From NCBI GenBank assembly GCA_002049455.2, contig KV919090.1, positions 11,673 to 75,672 on the forward strand: a stretch of DNA of 64,000 nucleotides, read 5' to 3'. The position numbers and the translations under genes were made by a program. The notes beneath the pieces were generated by a model. The model ran no database searches, was not told where the DNA came from, and worked only from the letters and a program-made list of their open reading frames with translations. This document shows, piece by piece, positions 9,540 through 22,000 of this stretch. This stretch comes from Porphyra umbilicalis (lineage: Eukaryota; Rhodophyta; Bangiophyceae; Bangiales; Bangiaceae). Numbering within the stretch: position 1 is the first letter of the stretch; every line of letters starts with the position of its first letter.

Positions 9540-11270
9540 CAGCTCCGGCTGGTCCGGTTCGGCCGGGGGCGCCGGCGACTGGCGGCGCGACGTCGGCGGC
9601 GGGCGGCGTTAGGCGGCGGCCGTTCGGCGGCGACGCGTGGCGGCGGCGCGCCGGCGCGGTCCGCGGCCGTCTGCAGCGAGGCGGCAAGTGGCGGCGTCGG
9701 CAAGGAGGGGGATCGGGTCCGCCGCCCCCCGCCGCCGCCGCCCGCGCGCCGCGGCAAGGCGGCGTGCCGTGACAGCGACGGGGCGGCGGCGATGGTCTCG
9801 GCGGCATGGGCGTGCGGCCCGTCCACCCCCCGCCCCATGGGCCCGCAACGGCCGACGAGGCGCGAGCGGGGGGCGAGGGGCGGGGGCGCCGCCGGTGTCG
9901 CGGGGCGTGGGGACGTGGCGCGGGCGGCGTCGGCGGCGACGGGTGGCACCGCGGCACCAACCGCGGCGTGCGCCCCAGCGGGCGCCAAGCTCGGCGGGCG
10001 CGGCTGCGCCGTTGCGGCCGGTGGCGCCGGTGAGGCCGCGACGGGGCGCCGGCGCGGCCGGCACCCGCCGGGCGGGGCGGCAGCGTTGCGGCTGGCGGGC
10101 GGGGCAAGCTGCGACGCCGCGACGACGGGCGTGGCGGCGGCAACGTCAAGCAGCGCAGCCACCCCCCAACCCCGGCACGCGCCGGCCGAGGAGGCGCAAG
10201 CGGCGGGGGGGGGGGGTGGCGTCGCCGTCGTCGCGTGCCGCCGGCGCAGCCCGCCGCCGCCGGGCAGGGTGGCGGCGCCTCGGCCGGCGGGTTCGCCGGG
10301 TCGCGACGGGGCGGCAACGGTCTAGGCGGCGGCAAGGGCGAGCGGCACGCCCCCCACCCCTCCCCGTCGCGCGACGGCGAAGAAGGCGCGCGCGGCTGGC
10401 GGGGGGGGCGCACGGTTGAGAGAGGATAATAGTAGTCGGATTAATACACCTGAAATTTCCACTGTGCTGATGCAAACCATGGATCGGCATACTATAATTA
10501 TGCAACGTGTGCACCACGTGTTGGTAGTTGCTTTCCATTCACTCATGTAAAGTTTCATGTAAGTACTATAATTAAACATCGGCTTCAGCCACAACGCGCT
10601 CTGGCGACACAGCCAGTGCCGCCGCCCCCCGCAAAATGGCTGTCCGGCATTGCCCGCAGCGCCGCCCCCCCCAGCGGAATGGCTGCCTGGCATTGCCTGC
10701 AGGTCCCCCCCCCCGCGAAACGGCTGCCTGGCATTGCCCCCAGCGCCATTGTAAGCTCGCGCCATTGCCGGTGACAAGGTAGATCGCCAGGCGAAACTGT
10801 TGGAATAAAGTTTTATATACGTTGGCACGTGGGACGCCTAAGTCTTCCACAAATTCTTATCAAACTATACTGTCAGCTTTTCTCTAATTATACTGAAATG
10901 AAACCTTCAGCGGATGAGTACACCGTAAACTTGCAACCCTGGGGGGGCGGCGTCGCCGGCGCCTCCTCGACCCCGGGCGGCTGGCGGGCGCTAGCGGCGG
11001 CAAGGGGCGGCGGCGCGGTGGCGGCGGCGGTTCGCGCGCCCGCAGGCGACAGGCGCCCCGCGCCGGGCAGCGCCGCGGCGGCCGACGGCGGCGGCGACTC
11101 GGCGGCGGTGCCTCGGCGCGGCCGGCCGCCGTCGGGCGACGGCGGGGCGACGGTGGCCGTGGCCGGCGGCAGGGTGGCGGGCTGCACCGGCGGCGCGGCG
11201 GCGGCGGGGGGCGCCGCCCCAGCAAGTCCCCCTGGTATGGTAGGTCGCGTGTCAGTCATTGATTGGCACT
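9540..11270. other. Two GC islands with overlapping Ala/Pro frames, no gene called
   Basis: GC islands at about 9540-10420 and 10930-11250 carry long open frames on both strands, for example a minus frame 9539-10162 and a plus frame 9792-10325. All are Ala/Arg/Pro-rich and recognisable in none. The AT-richer block 10425-10925 separates the islands and could be an intron or spacer, but I find no convincing splice sites. A real gene of unknown strand is possible. Confidence 0.35.
10618..10746. repeat. Three tandem units of about 43 bp
   Basis: Each unit contains a C-run, then cgnaanggctg and ggcattgcc. The units occupy roughly 10618-10660, 10661-10702 and 10703-10746 and differ at several positions and in C-run length. 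Confidence 0.65.
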
Positions 11271-11546
11271 AAATTGGATCAACAAATCTGCATCCACCAA
11301 ATAGTACTGAAACGTATACCCAAAATCAGTGGTAAATGTGTTTCGCTGATTATGCCTGAAACCGGACAATCCGGTTAGCTATTCGTTTGCTTGGGTGTCC
11401 CCTTGGATCCACCGTATGACTCTCTTTGTAGCCCCCGTTGGCGACTTCTTGGCGACACAGCTCGCGCCTGTGTCGCCTCGAAGTTACCAAGAAGTAACCC
11501 GAAAAAGCGAGTGGGCAGAACCGCCGACGTTCATTGTCTTGGACCA

Positions 11547-12007
11547 GCGCAGCGGGCCCAAAACCGTCGTCAAGAGCACGGCTGTTTTTAGGTGTTTTGG
11601 GACGAACAGGTAATCTGAAAACCGCCCTGGGGCTCTGTCAGGGCTGCTTTTTTCCAGAAAGGGCGCCAAAAACATCTGTTCGCCGGCATTGATGCATCTC
11701 CACTAGTAAAACGAGAGACACAGCATAAGACGTATACACTTCACCCTTCCAGAAAGAGAGAGAGAAGGAGAAGCATCTATGGCCCTGCTAGCAGGCGCAA
11801 TGTGTGGAGTGAGGAACGATTCTTGTTCTCGCAAACACAAATATGCAAGAACCTCGCATGGGATGGCCTCTGAGAGCCTGTCAAGGGGGGTCGATCTATT
11901 TTTTTGCACAGGAATTCTGTTTCTTGAAACAGGAACACGGGCCTCCAAGAGGCTCAAACCAGGCAAAAACAGACGTGCTTTTGACGACGGTTCTGGGCCC
12001 GCTGCGC
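11547..12007. repeat. Inverted repeat, 43-bp arms
   Basis: Positions 11547-11589 match the reverse complement of 11965-12007 at 40 of 43 bases. The right arm lies inside copia-type sequence (12000-12190 resembles 20035-20220), so the left arm is probably an inverted scrap of the same element. The interval 11280-12110 otherwise holds no supported gene. Confidence 0.75.
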
Positions 12008-12112
12008 AGGTACCAAGCTTCGTGTGCGCCAGGTACTCTTCCTTCTCTGCCGCCTTACGTAGCGGCCATTCCGAGCGTGCACGTGCCTCCTTCGCGTTGG
12101 TCAGTGGCTTAC

Positions 12113-14180
12113 TCAGGTCCCAGGCAGACTTGGCGGCACCAAAGGGCCCCGCTGCCACTTACGCCTTCGGGTTGCTCTCCCACCAGGTAACCTTTGGTGC
12201 CGGCTTGCGCTTCGACCGCCGGGGTCCTTGCGCCAAGTCTTCGTTACTCTCCGTCGTGGATTCAGGCAGCACTTGGTGCCCCTCTTGAGCCGCCGCGTCC
12301 TCGTTGGCGTCATCATCATCTCCGTCTTCCGCGTCATGGACGGCCTCCTTGTCCGGCGCGCCGTCGCTCTCTGACGACTGCTGCGGAGCATACTCGTCCC
12401 CGTTGAGGACCACCGCGTCCAGCATGTCCATCGCACCTTCCTCCTTGTCACCATTTGTCCACGCCGTCAGGCGAGGACTGGCGCTTGACCCAGAAACTGG
12501 CATCTTGTTGATGGTCTTGCTTGAGATCTCCTCCATGAGCACGTCCCGGCGCTCGAAGATCTTTTGTGAATCATCCTCGAGGATGTGGTAGGCCTTTTCG
12601 GCAACGGTGTTGCCAACAAAACAGCCAACATCGGTCTTTGGTTCCAGCTTGCGCTGCTGCTGCTTGGGCTTGAGAGCCCTGGCCCGGCTTCCCCTGACGC
12701 GGAATCCCTTCACGTTGGGGCGTCGCCCCGTGAGCGCCTCAAGGAGCGTCACATCCTGCCCCGCCTTGGGGGACCGATTGAGCAAGTGGATGACCGAGGA
12801 GAGCGCCTCAGCCCACAGCTCCTCTTCCGCACCGGCGTCCAGCAGTGCCGCGCGAACGCGCTCCATGATGTAGCTGTTGGCACGCTCCGCCTTGCAGTTC
12901 TGCTGCGATGAGTACGGCGCCGTCTTCTCCGACGTGATGCCCTTGTTGTCATACCACGCCTTAAGGTCGTGGCTGACGTACTCCTTTGCGCAATCGAGGC
13001 ACACCCGCTTTACTTTGAGCCCGGTGAGGGTCTCAAGCTGCGTAATGCGGGCCTTGATGACATCCGGTACCATCCCCTTATTCTTGATAGGCGTCGCCGT
13101 GATGAAGCCAGTAGAGTCCTCCATCAGCGTCATGAAGTATACTGAACCGCCCCACGACTTCGACAAGGGCCCATCGACGTCGGTGTGAACCAACTCGCAA
13201 CTGGTGCTCGTTGTAGTGGGGCGATGGTGTGGGGAACGAGCCATCTTGCCATCAACACACGGGACGCACACCGTGCCAAGAATGCGCTTGGCGTCCGCCA
13301 CCAAAGCTGTAATCCCGTCGACCATCCCGACCACTCGCTTGAAGTTCTCGAATCCCAAGTGGTTGAACCTGCGGTGCCACCGCTCCACCTCGCCATCCGT
13401 GCGTGTTGAGACGGCGCTTGCCGACGCCTTGACCGGCGTCACCTTGAGCACGTAGTTCTCGGACTCGTTGACCGAACCGATGACAGATGCGTTGCTCAAC
13501 ACCTCGCTTGAGAGTACCGCCTCTCCATCGCTGAGGATGTTGCAGGCGTCTCCGACAAACACCACCGCTCCGCCGTGGCGGTTGACCGCACGCACAGACA
13601 ACACGTTGTCCGTCAGGTCTGGCACGAGCATTGCCTCACCGAGGACCATTCGAACCTAGGTGTTTCCCGACCCCACGTCCATGGAGATGTATCCGTGCCC
13701 CTTAATTGACACCTTGTGACCGTCAGCCAGAGTGATCTTGGCCCCGCTCCCCGACGTCTTGACGGTGAAGCCCTTGTCCCTGGCGGCCATATGGTTGGTC
13801 GAGCCGAAGTCCAGCACCCTGGTCGACATCCCACTGGTGCTCTCGGGAGTTTTGTGCTCCCCGGCCTGGCCTGTCGACCCGGCGTAGACCGATGCGGCAT
13901 CGTCGGCAGTCGCGCCCACCTGCATATGGATGTCATTTTTTGCATCACACCGCATCTCGAGCGATGTACACGACCTCGGGACGGCTCTGGACGTGCTCCA
14001 AGAAATACATGTTTGCATCTTGTCGTCATTTTCTAGTCCGTACATGTCATTTCTCTGCTGCAATGTCCTCGGCCGCGACCGGTCGATTCTAAGACTGAGA
14101 GCGTGAGGACTTGGCCGCCAACCTGACCTTGGGGCAGTACATAATGATACCAAAGGCAGGCAAATGCGTGCAACCATCCG
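12113..14180 (-). mobile_element. Ty1/copia retrotransposon fossil, protease and integrase part
   Basis: This minus-strand fossil holds, from its 5' side, an aspartic-protease-like segment (about 13660-14100), the GAG-pre-integrase and integrase core (about 12600-13620), and the proline/charged linker that precedes reverse transcriptase. Integrase-family landmarks such as WHRRFNHLGFENFKRV and SSQQNCKAERANSYI place it in the copia superfamily. It is related to the fossil at 19.05-22.17 kb. The reverse transcriptase is not present here. It is broken, with a small number of breaks, and is moderately old. No flanking LTR pair was identified. The gag fossil at 17.7-18.7 kb lies on the correct side to belong to the same original insertion. 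Confidence 0.9.
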
Positions 14181-14189
14181 GCCATCCGC

Positions 14190-14862
14190 AACAACTGTGT
14201 CGGCTGGAGTTTTTCGATCCGGTTAGGACATCATTCAACTGCATCTAAAGCGTTAGGGTGGGTCCTCAATCCACCCCAGTGCGTCCAGTGGCCCAAGTGA
14301 GCGTCGCAGTGCCTGAAAACGAACATGAGGAACGTTTTTTGACCACGTGCTGGGGGGCTACAGGAAGTAAACCGAGTCCGTGCAGGACTGATTGCAAATG
14401 ATCCGTGGGACCTGTGGTCTAACAATCGCCAATCACGCAGGTGTGCCTTCTCGACGCCACCAGAGAGACCCACAGCGAGGACGGGCGTCTCTAATGCGAC
14501 CACGATTCTGGGTTGAAGAGCTCTCACGGCCAAGACACTCCCGAATGACTTAGCCTGTGCGCGAGCTTCAGGTAAAGAGCCTTTGAGGCCGTCTGAGGGC
14601 ATTTCCATCACACGCTTGGCAGTGATTCTGGACATTGGTGTGGCGAGGACCCGAAGGGCTTCCACTCGTGGAAGAGGTCTGACGGGTGAGATGTCATCCA
14701 ATGTCATCCAATGCAGGAAATACAATGTCAGAAAAAACATGTAGATGCTAACAGTGGTCTCACGGCCGAGACACTCCCGAATGACTTAGGCTGTGAGCGA
14801 GCCTCAGAAAAAGGGCCTTTGAGGCCGTCTGAGAGCATCTCTATCACACGTTTGCCAGTGAT
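14190..14862. other. Non-coding with a 110-bp direct repeat
   Basis: No supported gene is present. A direct repeat occupies 14522-14630 and 14758-14867, and short ccaatgtcatccaatgcag-like duplications lie near 14695-14715. Confidence 0.6.
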
Positions 14863-14867
14863 TCAGG
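14522..14867 (+). repeat. Direct repeat, two copies of about 110 bp
   Basis: Copy 1 is 14522-14630 and copy 2 is 14758-14867, with about 85-90 percent identity and a 236-bp offset. Both carry cactcccgaatgacttag and tttgaggccgtctgag. Copy 2 runs into the end of the small gene at 14863-15343. Confidence 0.8.
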
Positions 14868-15343
14868 CTTTGATTTCGGCACCGTCAAGGGCGTCGCTGT
14901 CGGGGCCCGCGTCGCCGTCGGCGGCGCCGCCCCCCTCTGCCGGCGGCGGTGGAACCCCCCTCCAGCCGGAACCCCCCTCCAGAACGTACGTGTGCACGTG
15001 GAGGTCCGCGTCTACAGGGCGCACCAACAGCGGCACCACCCCCCCCCCGCCCCTTCCCCCCACCCGCCCACCCCCCCAGGTCATTTTCGTCCCCAATGTC
15101 GCCCACGCGCACGGCGGCGACGTGCGGCGCCAGGTCCGCGTCGGCGGCGGCCACGTCCAGCCGCCCCCTCCAGAAAAGGGCGAGCTCTGCGGCGGCAACG
15201 GCTGCGACGCGGGCGGCCACCTCACCTGGGGGGGCGGCCCTGCGGCGGGCCAGCCGCACGTCGAGGTGAACGACGAACCGTGCGGGGGGGGGGCGGCGGG
15301 GGGGGTGGGAGGCGCCGCCGACGGTGCCGCCGCCGCCGCCCAT
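14863..15343 (-). CDS. Small unknown protein, about 155 residues
   Basis: The frame starts at ATG 15343 with a Gly-rich leader, then reads as a well-formed protein: RFVVHLDVRLARR, an alanine-rich helix-like stretch, ALFWRGRLDVAAADADL, and VAAVRVGDIGDENDLGG. The frame changes at a G-run (plus-strand C-run 15038-15050), after which VVPLLVRPVDADLHVHTYVL and a Pro/Gly/Asp-rich tail run to a stop at 14863. Alternating hydrophobic residues suggest a small beta-rich fold. I do not recognise the family. The split at a mononucleotide run matches the other host genes here. Confidence 0.45.
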
Positions 15344-16190
15344 GGTGGATTGGGGGGTCGGGGGGTCGGGGGGTTGGAGGGTAGCGCGCCGAAAAAACCG
15401 GAGGGAGACGGAGGGAGGAAAAGAGGCGTTGGGGGGGGAGCGGGCCGGCCAGAGCGGCGCCGCCTGTAGGGCAGCAGCGGTTTAGGAGGGGGGTTATGCG
15501 GGGGCGGGGAGGCGCGGCGGGGTGAGTCGGAGCGGAAAGTGGGGCGAAGGGATGGCGGACAGTCAGGCGGGGGAGTGGGGGACAGTGGGGTGGACTGTCG
15601 CGACCGTCGTGGCCACACGGGTGTCGTCTCGCCCACAAGAGTCGCCGTGCCTAATAAACTGTTTGCAACCGCGTCCGTTGCCGCCGCCACAGTCTGGACG
15701 GCCGCCACTGCAGCGGTCCAGCACGAGCACGCCACAAAGAACTACCGGAAAGTATTCATAGAACTGATCTCAAGAATAGTCAGGTGCACAAAAAATTTCT
15801 TGAGAATATTTCAATTATCAAGCATCCTTGAATAAGTCGTTTATCAACATGTACTTCTTCGTGTAACTGTTCTCTACGAGCATTGTGATTGGCGGTAGAA
15901 TCCCACAATTACACTACCAGAATATTTCTTCACATCTTTGGCGGCTGTTTCTCGTTTTCGAATTCCGATTTCTTGTTTTCGAATGGAAATCGTTCGTCAT
16001 TTGTACATCAGTGCTCGATGTCGTTTTCTAAATAGTCCTGTCAACTCCGTGGCGAACTGGAGATCGGGATAAATCTGTATGTCTTGAGCGAGCTCGCGGG
16101 ATCTCCCCCTCGATCACGGCGAGGAAATGGGGGGTTGAGCACAGGCCGCCCCCGCTTCTGGCCCTGCACGTGTCGTGGCAGCGCCGAGAG
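15344..16190. other. Intergenic
   Basis: A GC-rich 5' flank of the small gene (to about 15650) passes into AT-rich DNA (15750-16030). I see no gene or named element. Confidence 0.5.
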
Positions 16191-16194
16191 GACG

Positions 16195-16650
16195 GGGGTG
16201 GTGGCGAGCGACTGGGTAGGCGGCGCCGGCGGCGATACGGTTTTCGTCGCGGAAGAGGAAGCGGCCCGCGACTCGGTGGGCGGCACCGACGGCGATCCGG
16301 TTGTGGCCGTGGCCGGGGAGGCCGCGAGCGACTCGACAGGCGGGGCCGGCGGCGATCCGGTGGTGGCCTCGGCGGGGGAGGCGGGTGAGTCGGTGGGCGT
16401 CGGCCGGCGGCGCCGGTGGCGATCCGGCGGTAGCCGCGGCGGGGGAGGCGGCGGGTGACTCGGCGGGCGGCGCCGTCGGGGCCGGCGGCGATCCTGTGGT
16501 GGTCGCGGCGGCGGAGGTGGCGGCTGACTGGCGGGTGTCGGTGGCCGGCGCCGGCGGCGATCCGGTCGTGGTCGCGGCTGGAGGGTTGGCGGTCGCCGCC
16601 GCGGGCGGCGCCGGCGGCGATCCGGTGGTGGTCACGGCGGGGGTGAAGAG
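16195..16650. repeat. Degenerate minisatellite around ggcgccggcggcgatccggt
   Basis: The core ccggcggcgatccggtggtgg recurs about eight times, with units of roughly 50-60 bp. Frames on both strands are open through it and give repeats such as HHRIAAG or GGDPVVVA. I treat them as products of the repeat, not genes. The flanking 16650-17690 holds no supported gene. Confidence 0.7.
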
Positions 16651-17689
16651 GTGTCAAGCAGGGACTCGGTACGTTCGCGCGGCTGGTGTGCGCCAGTCTT
16701 ATTGCATTACTGTGGCAACTGTAGCATTCCGGTGCCATCTCGACTGCATTTAAGGCTTGTGATGTACTTCCCCCTTGCTGACTGCTTGCAACCGCGCCGG
16801 GGGTTTCGCGATTGGACGCGTGTGCGGCCGCTGCCGCCGCTGCCGCCGCCGTCGCCGCCGCCGCCTGGGCGTCTGTGTGAGGGAAGGTGAAGGCCGCCCG
16901 CGGGTGCGCGTGTGGATTTGGGGGCGGGGGGAGGGGCGAAGCGTGAGGCAACGGCCTACCGAGGCGGGGGGGGGGGATCGCGACCTGGTGATTCTCGTGA
17001 TCGCACGAACTGACGCCTCCCCTGCTCCCTTTTCTTTTCCTGCTACTCTTGGCTGCCTGTGATGGTCCCGTTTGTGTGCACGCGATGGGAAAATGACGCC
17101 CGCGCCTTTGGCGGATGTGTTGACGGAGATCCAGTGCAGATGCACTATAAATGAAGTTTGATCTATTCGACATGGCCCGTTGCCGTCCCCAACGCGCCCG
17201 GAGCCCCAGAACCGCATGTCAGAAGCAGTCACGGCTGTGCTCCCGGACACGACAGTGTCAGGGCGGTGGGCCCGGTGTCTGTGACGGTGTGTCTGACCAC
17301 CCGAGACGGGTGTCAGATACAGCCGGCCCCTGATGTCAGGCAGTCAAGTGGCCTGCCTGGAAGGCTGCCCGAGTCAAGTGGCGATAACTTTATGCAAGTG
17401 ACAGTAAGTGGCGGTAAGCTCCATCCGTGACGAGATAACCGGCGGATGGCAGAACAAGAATTAGCGAGCCGTCAAGGCTTAAATGAAGTAGGAAATAAAT
17501 GAATCAAATTATACATCCCCCCGCCGCAGCCGGTTAAACGGATGACATTGCTTTGCAAAGAATCCATGCATCTGGACTCACATTTGAAGACATCTATAGG
17601 CCTGTCGTGCGAAGCTTCCGAAAATGTGATGGTCTGCGAAATGCAGCCGAAGTGCCGTGAGATGCGGCTGAGATGCGGTGGGCGCGGCT

Positions 17690-18730
17690 GCCGAAGATGG
17701 GAAGGTGCACCACCGCCCTCGCCACCATCCGACGTTCGCCATTCGGCTTCTTGTTGCCCTTGGCGTCGTCGGCCTTCTTCTAGAGGCAGTCGCGCTTCAT
17801 ATGTCCCTTCTTGTCGCAGTAGTAGCACACGACCACCTTCTTGTCCCACGGCTTCTTGGCAGCCGATGCCGCAAACGCTTGCGACTTGACGCCAGTCGTC
17901 GACGATGACCGCCTTCGGCTTCCTCGCTGCTCCACCGTGAGCAGCGTGGCGCTCACGTCGGCGAGGTTGCGCTTCCCGTCCATGTTCTTGAGGACGGTCT
18001 CGATCATGTCATACTCTGCTAGAAGACCCTACAGGATCTGCAGCACGAGTGGGTTCTCGTCCACCTGGTTGCCCAGCATGGCGAGTTCTTGACGGATGCC
18101 CTTGGCGCGCGACGTGTCCTTCATGATGGTCTCGTCGCCGTCCTTCTCGAGGTTGCTCAGCTCGCGCATGAGGTGCAGCAGCCGTGCGTTGTCACGCGCC
18201 TCAAAGATGTCCTTGAGCGCGTCCCACGCGTCCTTGGCCGTACTGACCGCCTTCACCGAATGGAGATGAACCGGATTGACCGACGTCTGGATGGTCGCCA
18301 ACGCCGACTCGTTCATGATGCCCCACGGGTCCGCCACCAAGTTGCCTTTGGAATCGCTCCCGGACGCAGGGCGGTCCGTCCCTACCGCCGACCAGACCTT
18401 CTCCTTGATGAGCTGTGCACGGCAGTACACGGCCCAGACCTTGTAGTCGTCGTCCAGCCACGCGAAGCGAGGGCCACCGTAGCGCCCGTACTCCAACATG
18501 ACGATGACAACCGCGCCCCGAGGCGCGACACTGACGACGTGGGAGGCTAAGCCCGCCCGCCCGACGCCGGAACACACTGCAGCCCGACGAGCGCCGCCCC
18601 GCAAACGACAGAGCGAAAGACGACGATGACCACCAGAGACACTGGTCCCATAACCTGTAAAGTCGATGATGTTGAGTGGGTGCGTTATTTTCGCACGGCG
18701 CTCCCAGGCCTGCGAAGGCATGCCTGATAT
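17690..18730 (-). mobile_element. Ty1/copia retrotransposon fossil, gag part
   Basis: This minus-strand fossil encodes a copia-type Gag: an N-terminal block with CRAQLIKEKVWSAVGTD, a central helical region with AWDALKDIFEARDNARLLHL, and a terminal CCHC zinc knuckle (CYYCDKKGHMKRDC). Only gag is present. It is broken in a few places. Its sequence is close to the gag of the neighbouring fossil at 19.05-22.17 kb, so both derive from one family. Confidence 0.85.
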
Positions 18731-18784
18731 CCCCCAGACCACCTCAGCCTCAGGGCCTTCCCAGGCACCTCCAATGGCGCGGCA

Positions 18785-19017
18785 GACAAGGCCCTCACGG
18801 CGCCTCCCATGGCAGCTCCCGCACCTCCGGAGGGCGCCCACAGCCTCATACTCAAGGCGCCGCTCCCCATACAAATCTCCCCCGGAGCTCAACCCCTAAT
18901 GGGTTCCCCGCTGAAAGATCTACAAACAAGTACATGCAGTGTCACCACACAAAAACAAAGACTTACCACTTACGCAACGGCCAATTGTCCCTGGGGGACT
19001 GCGAAAGTACAGTTCAC
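18785..19017. repeat. Dispersed repeat, copy 2 (about 233 bp)
   Basis: This matches 8500-8730 at about 90 percent identity in the same orientation. It sits exactly between the RNase H side of one copia fossil and the gag of the next, which is where an LTR or leader is expected. Confidence 0.75.
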
Positions 19018-19039
19018 AGTTCGGCCCGAATCCGACAGG

Positions 19040-22000
19040 GACTGCATCAATTCAGCCGTTCTCCGACAATCGGATCGCCATGTACGGATCTGAATTCGAG
19101 GAGGGCTATACTGATACAGTTCATCCCCTTGCTTGGCCGCAAAACGCCAAACCGTTCCGACGCCGCCCCGGGTCGCCGACGTGGCCACTCCGCCGCCGAG
19201 CCAAGGTGCCGAAGAACCGACTTGGCCGCGTGCGTGTGGTGCTCCTCAAGGCAGGCCATGTAGCGCGACAGTACGCCAACGGCAAAGGCAATTTCCGGCC
19301 TTTTCGTTGTGGACACGTAGAGCAACATGCCAACAAGCTCGGCGTACCGGTTGCCGTCGAGCATTCGGTTCTACTTCGTCAGCAGAGCACTGACCTGCCC
19401 TGAGCTCCTCAGGGTGATCGCCGTCTCCCTCCAGGTCGCGCATGACCTTCATGCCCATTAATTCTGTCTGTTTCTCCACGTCGCGCACATCAAACGTAGC
19501 CAACACCGAGGCCTTGACCTTCTTGACCTCTTCGAGGCTCTTTCCCGCCACGATTTGATCGCAGGTGAACATTTGAATGTAGAAAAGCCCGTGCGCAAGG
19601 TGGCTCTACATATAGAGGCATGGGTCCACCTCGGAACGAACCGCCCTCATAGCCTTGAGATCAATGTCGAGTTTGATGCCCCACAGGCGCACGTCCTGCA
19701 TAGTTCCGTACAAAGTAAGGTTTATCGGCAGACTTCATCGGCGCTTTCCGGCTCGGCACCGTCTGAAAGCTTGATGTAAAGCCCCTTGTCCATCTTAGCG
19801 TTTAGGAAGACCGTTGTGACTTCCAAGTGGTGAAATGTCCAGTCGTCGGCCGCCGCCACCGCGAAGAGCGCACAAGTCGGATCGGAGCTGGGAACTGGTG
19901 CCCACATCTCATCGAAGTCCCGGCCCAGAACTTGGTTGAAACCATGAGCCAGTAGTAGCGCCAGTTACCGCGTCTCGTTGCCCTCCGCATCGTGCTTGAT
20001 GTCGCACACGTGCAGTTTCTTGACCGCCTTGCTATTGTTGTTGCGCTTGGTCCTGGACCAAGTGCCAAGCATCTGGTGCGCCAGGTCCTCTTCTTTGTCG
20101 GCCTTTTTCCATAGCGGCCAATCCGAGCGCGCACGCGCCGCCTTCGCGTCGGCCGGCGGCTAAGTAAGGTCGAAGTCTGACGTACCTCCAACTGCGGGTC
20201 GCACAGCCACGTACGCAATCAGGTTGCTCTCCCACCAAGTCACTTTTGTTGCAGGCGTGTGCTTGGACCGCTGAGGCGCTTGCGTCCCGTTGCCACCACT
20301 CGCCGTGGTTGAGCCAGGCAGCGTTTGCTGTCCATCATGAGCCGCCGCATCGTCGCCGGCGCGCTCGTCATTCCCGTCTTCCGCGTCGCGGCCAGCCACC
20401 TTTTCCGTCGGGGCGTTTCCCCGTGAGCGCTTGGAGAGGCGTTACATCTTGCCCCGCCTTGGGGGGCCGGTTGAGCACGTGGATGAACGAGGAGAGCGCC
20501 TCAGCCCAGATCTCCTCTTCCGCACCGGCCTGCATCAGTGGCGCGCGACCGCGCTCCATATTGTACCGGTTGGCGCGCTCCGCCTTACCGTTCTTCTGCG
20601 ATGAGTCCGGTGACGTTTTCTCCGACGTGATGCCCTTGTTGTCATACTACGCATTCAATTCGTGACCGATGCACTTATTTGTGCGATTGTGGCGCACCCG
20701 CTTCACTTTGGGCCCGGTGAGGGTATCGAGCTGCGGAGTGCGCGTCTTGATCACCTCTGGTACCATCCCCTTCGTATTCATGGACGTCGCCGTAATGAAA
20801 CCGGTAGAGTCCTCCATCAGCTTCATGAAGAATACTGAACCCCCTAGCGACTCCGTCAAGGGCCCATCGACGTCAGTGTGAGCCACTTCGCACTTGGTGG
20901 GTGTCGCAGTCGAGCGATGGTGCGGAGCGCACGCCGTCTTGCCGTCAACACACGGACGCACACCGTTCCAAGAACGCTCTTGGAGTCCGCCACCGACGCT
21001 GAAATCCACTTAACCATCCCGACCACTCGCTTGAAGTTCTCGAAGCCCACGTGGCTGGACCGGCGGTGCCACAGCTCCGCCTCGCCGTTCATTCGTGCTG
21101 AGACGGCGCTCGCCGATGCCTTGACCGGCGTCACCTCGAGCACGTAGTTCTCGAAATGGTTAACCGGACCGATGACAGACGTGTTGCTCAACTCCCCGCT
21201 CGCGAGTACGACCTCTCCAACGCTGAGATTGTAGCAACCGTCTCTGACAAACACCACCGCTCCACCACGGCGATAGACGGCACGGACATACTTCTGTCAG
21301 GTCCGGCACAAGCATCGCCACGCCTAGGACCATGCGAGCCTTGGTTTTTCCCGTCCCCACGTCTATGGAGACGTATTCATGCCCCTGTATGGACAGCTTG
21401 TGACCATCAGCCAGAGTGACCTTGGCCCCGCTCCCCGATACATTGACGGTGATGCCTTGGTCCCCGGCGGCCATACGATTGGTCGCGCCAGAGTCCAGCA
21501 CCCAGGTTGCGTTTCCCATCCATGTTCTCCAGGACGGTATTGACCATGGGGCACTCTGCTGGAAGATCCGACAGAATCTGCATCACGAGTGTGTTCTCGT
21601 CCACCTGGTTGCCCAGCATGGAAAGTTCGTGGCGTTGGCCCTTGGCTCTCGACCTGTACTCGATGATGGCCTTGTCGCCGCCGTTATTGAGGTTGCTCAG
21701 CTCATGCATGAGTTGCAGCAGCCATGCGTTGTCACGCCTCTCAAAGATGTGTGCTTGAGCGCTTCCGACGCGCCCTTGGCCGTACTGACTCCCGTCACCG
21801 AATGGAGATGAATCGGCTTGACCGACATGTGGATAGTCGCCAACGCCGACTCTATCCCACGCGTCCGCCACCAAGTAGCCCTTGGAAGCACTTGCGGACG
21901 CGGGGTGGTCCGTCACGACCGCGGCCCAGATCTTCTCCTTGATGAGCTGTGCTCGGCAGTGCATATCCCAGACCCTGTCGTCGTCGTCCAGCTGCGCGAG

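Noticed and set aside
16028-17173. Minus-strand frame of 381 codons
   Set aside because: Most of it is the translated minisatellite at 16.2-16.65 kb, with no domain and several alternative open frames.
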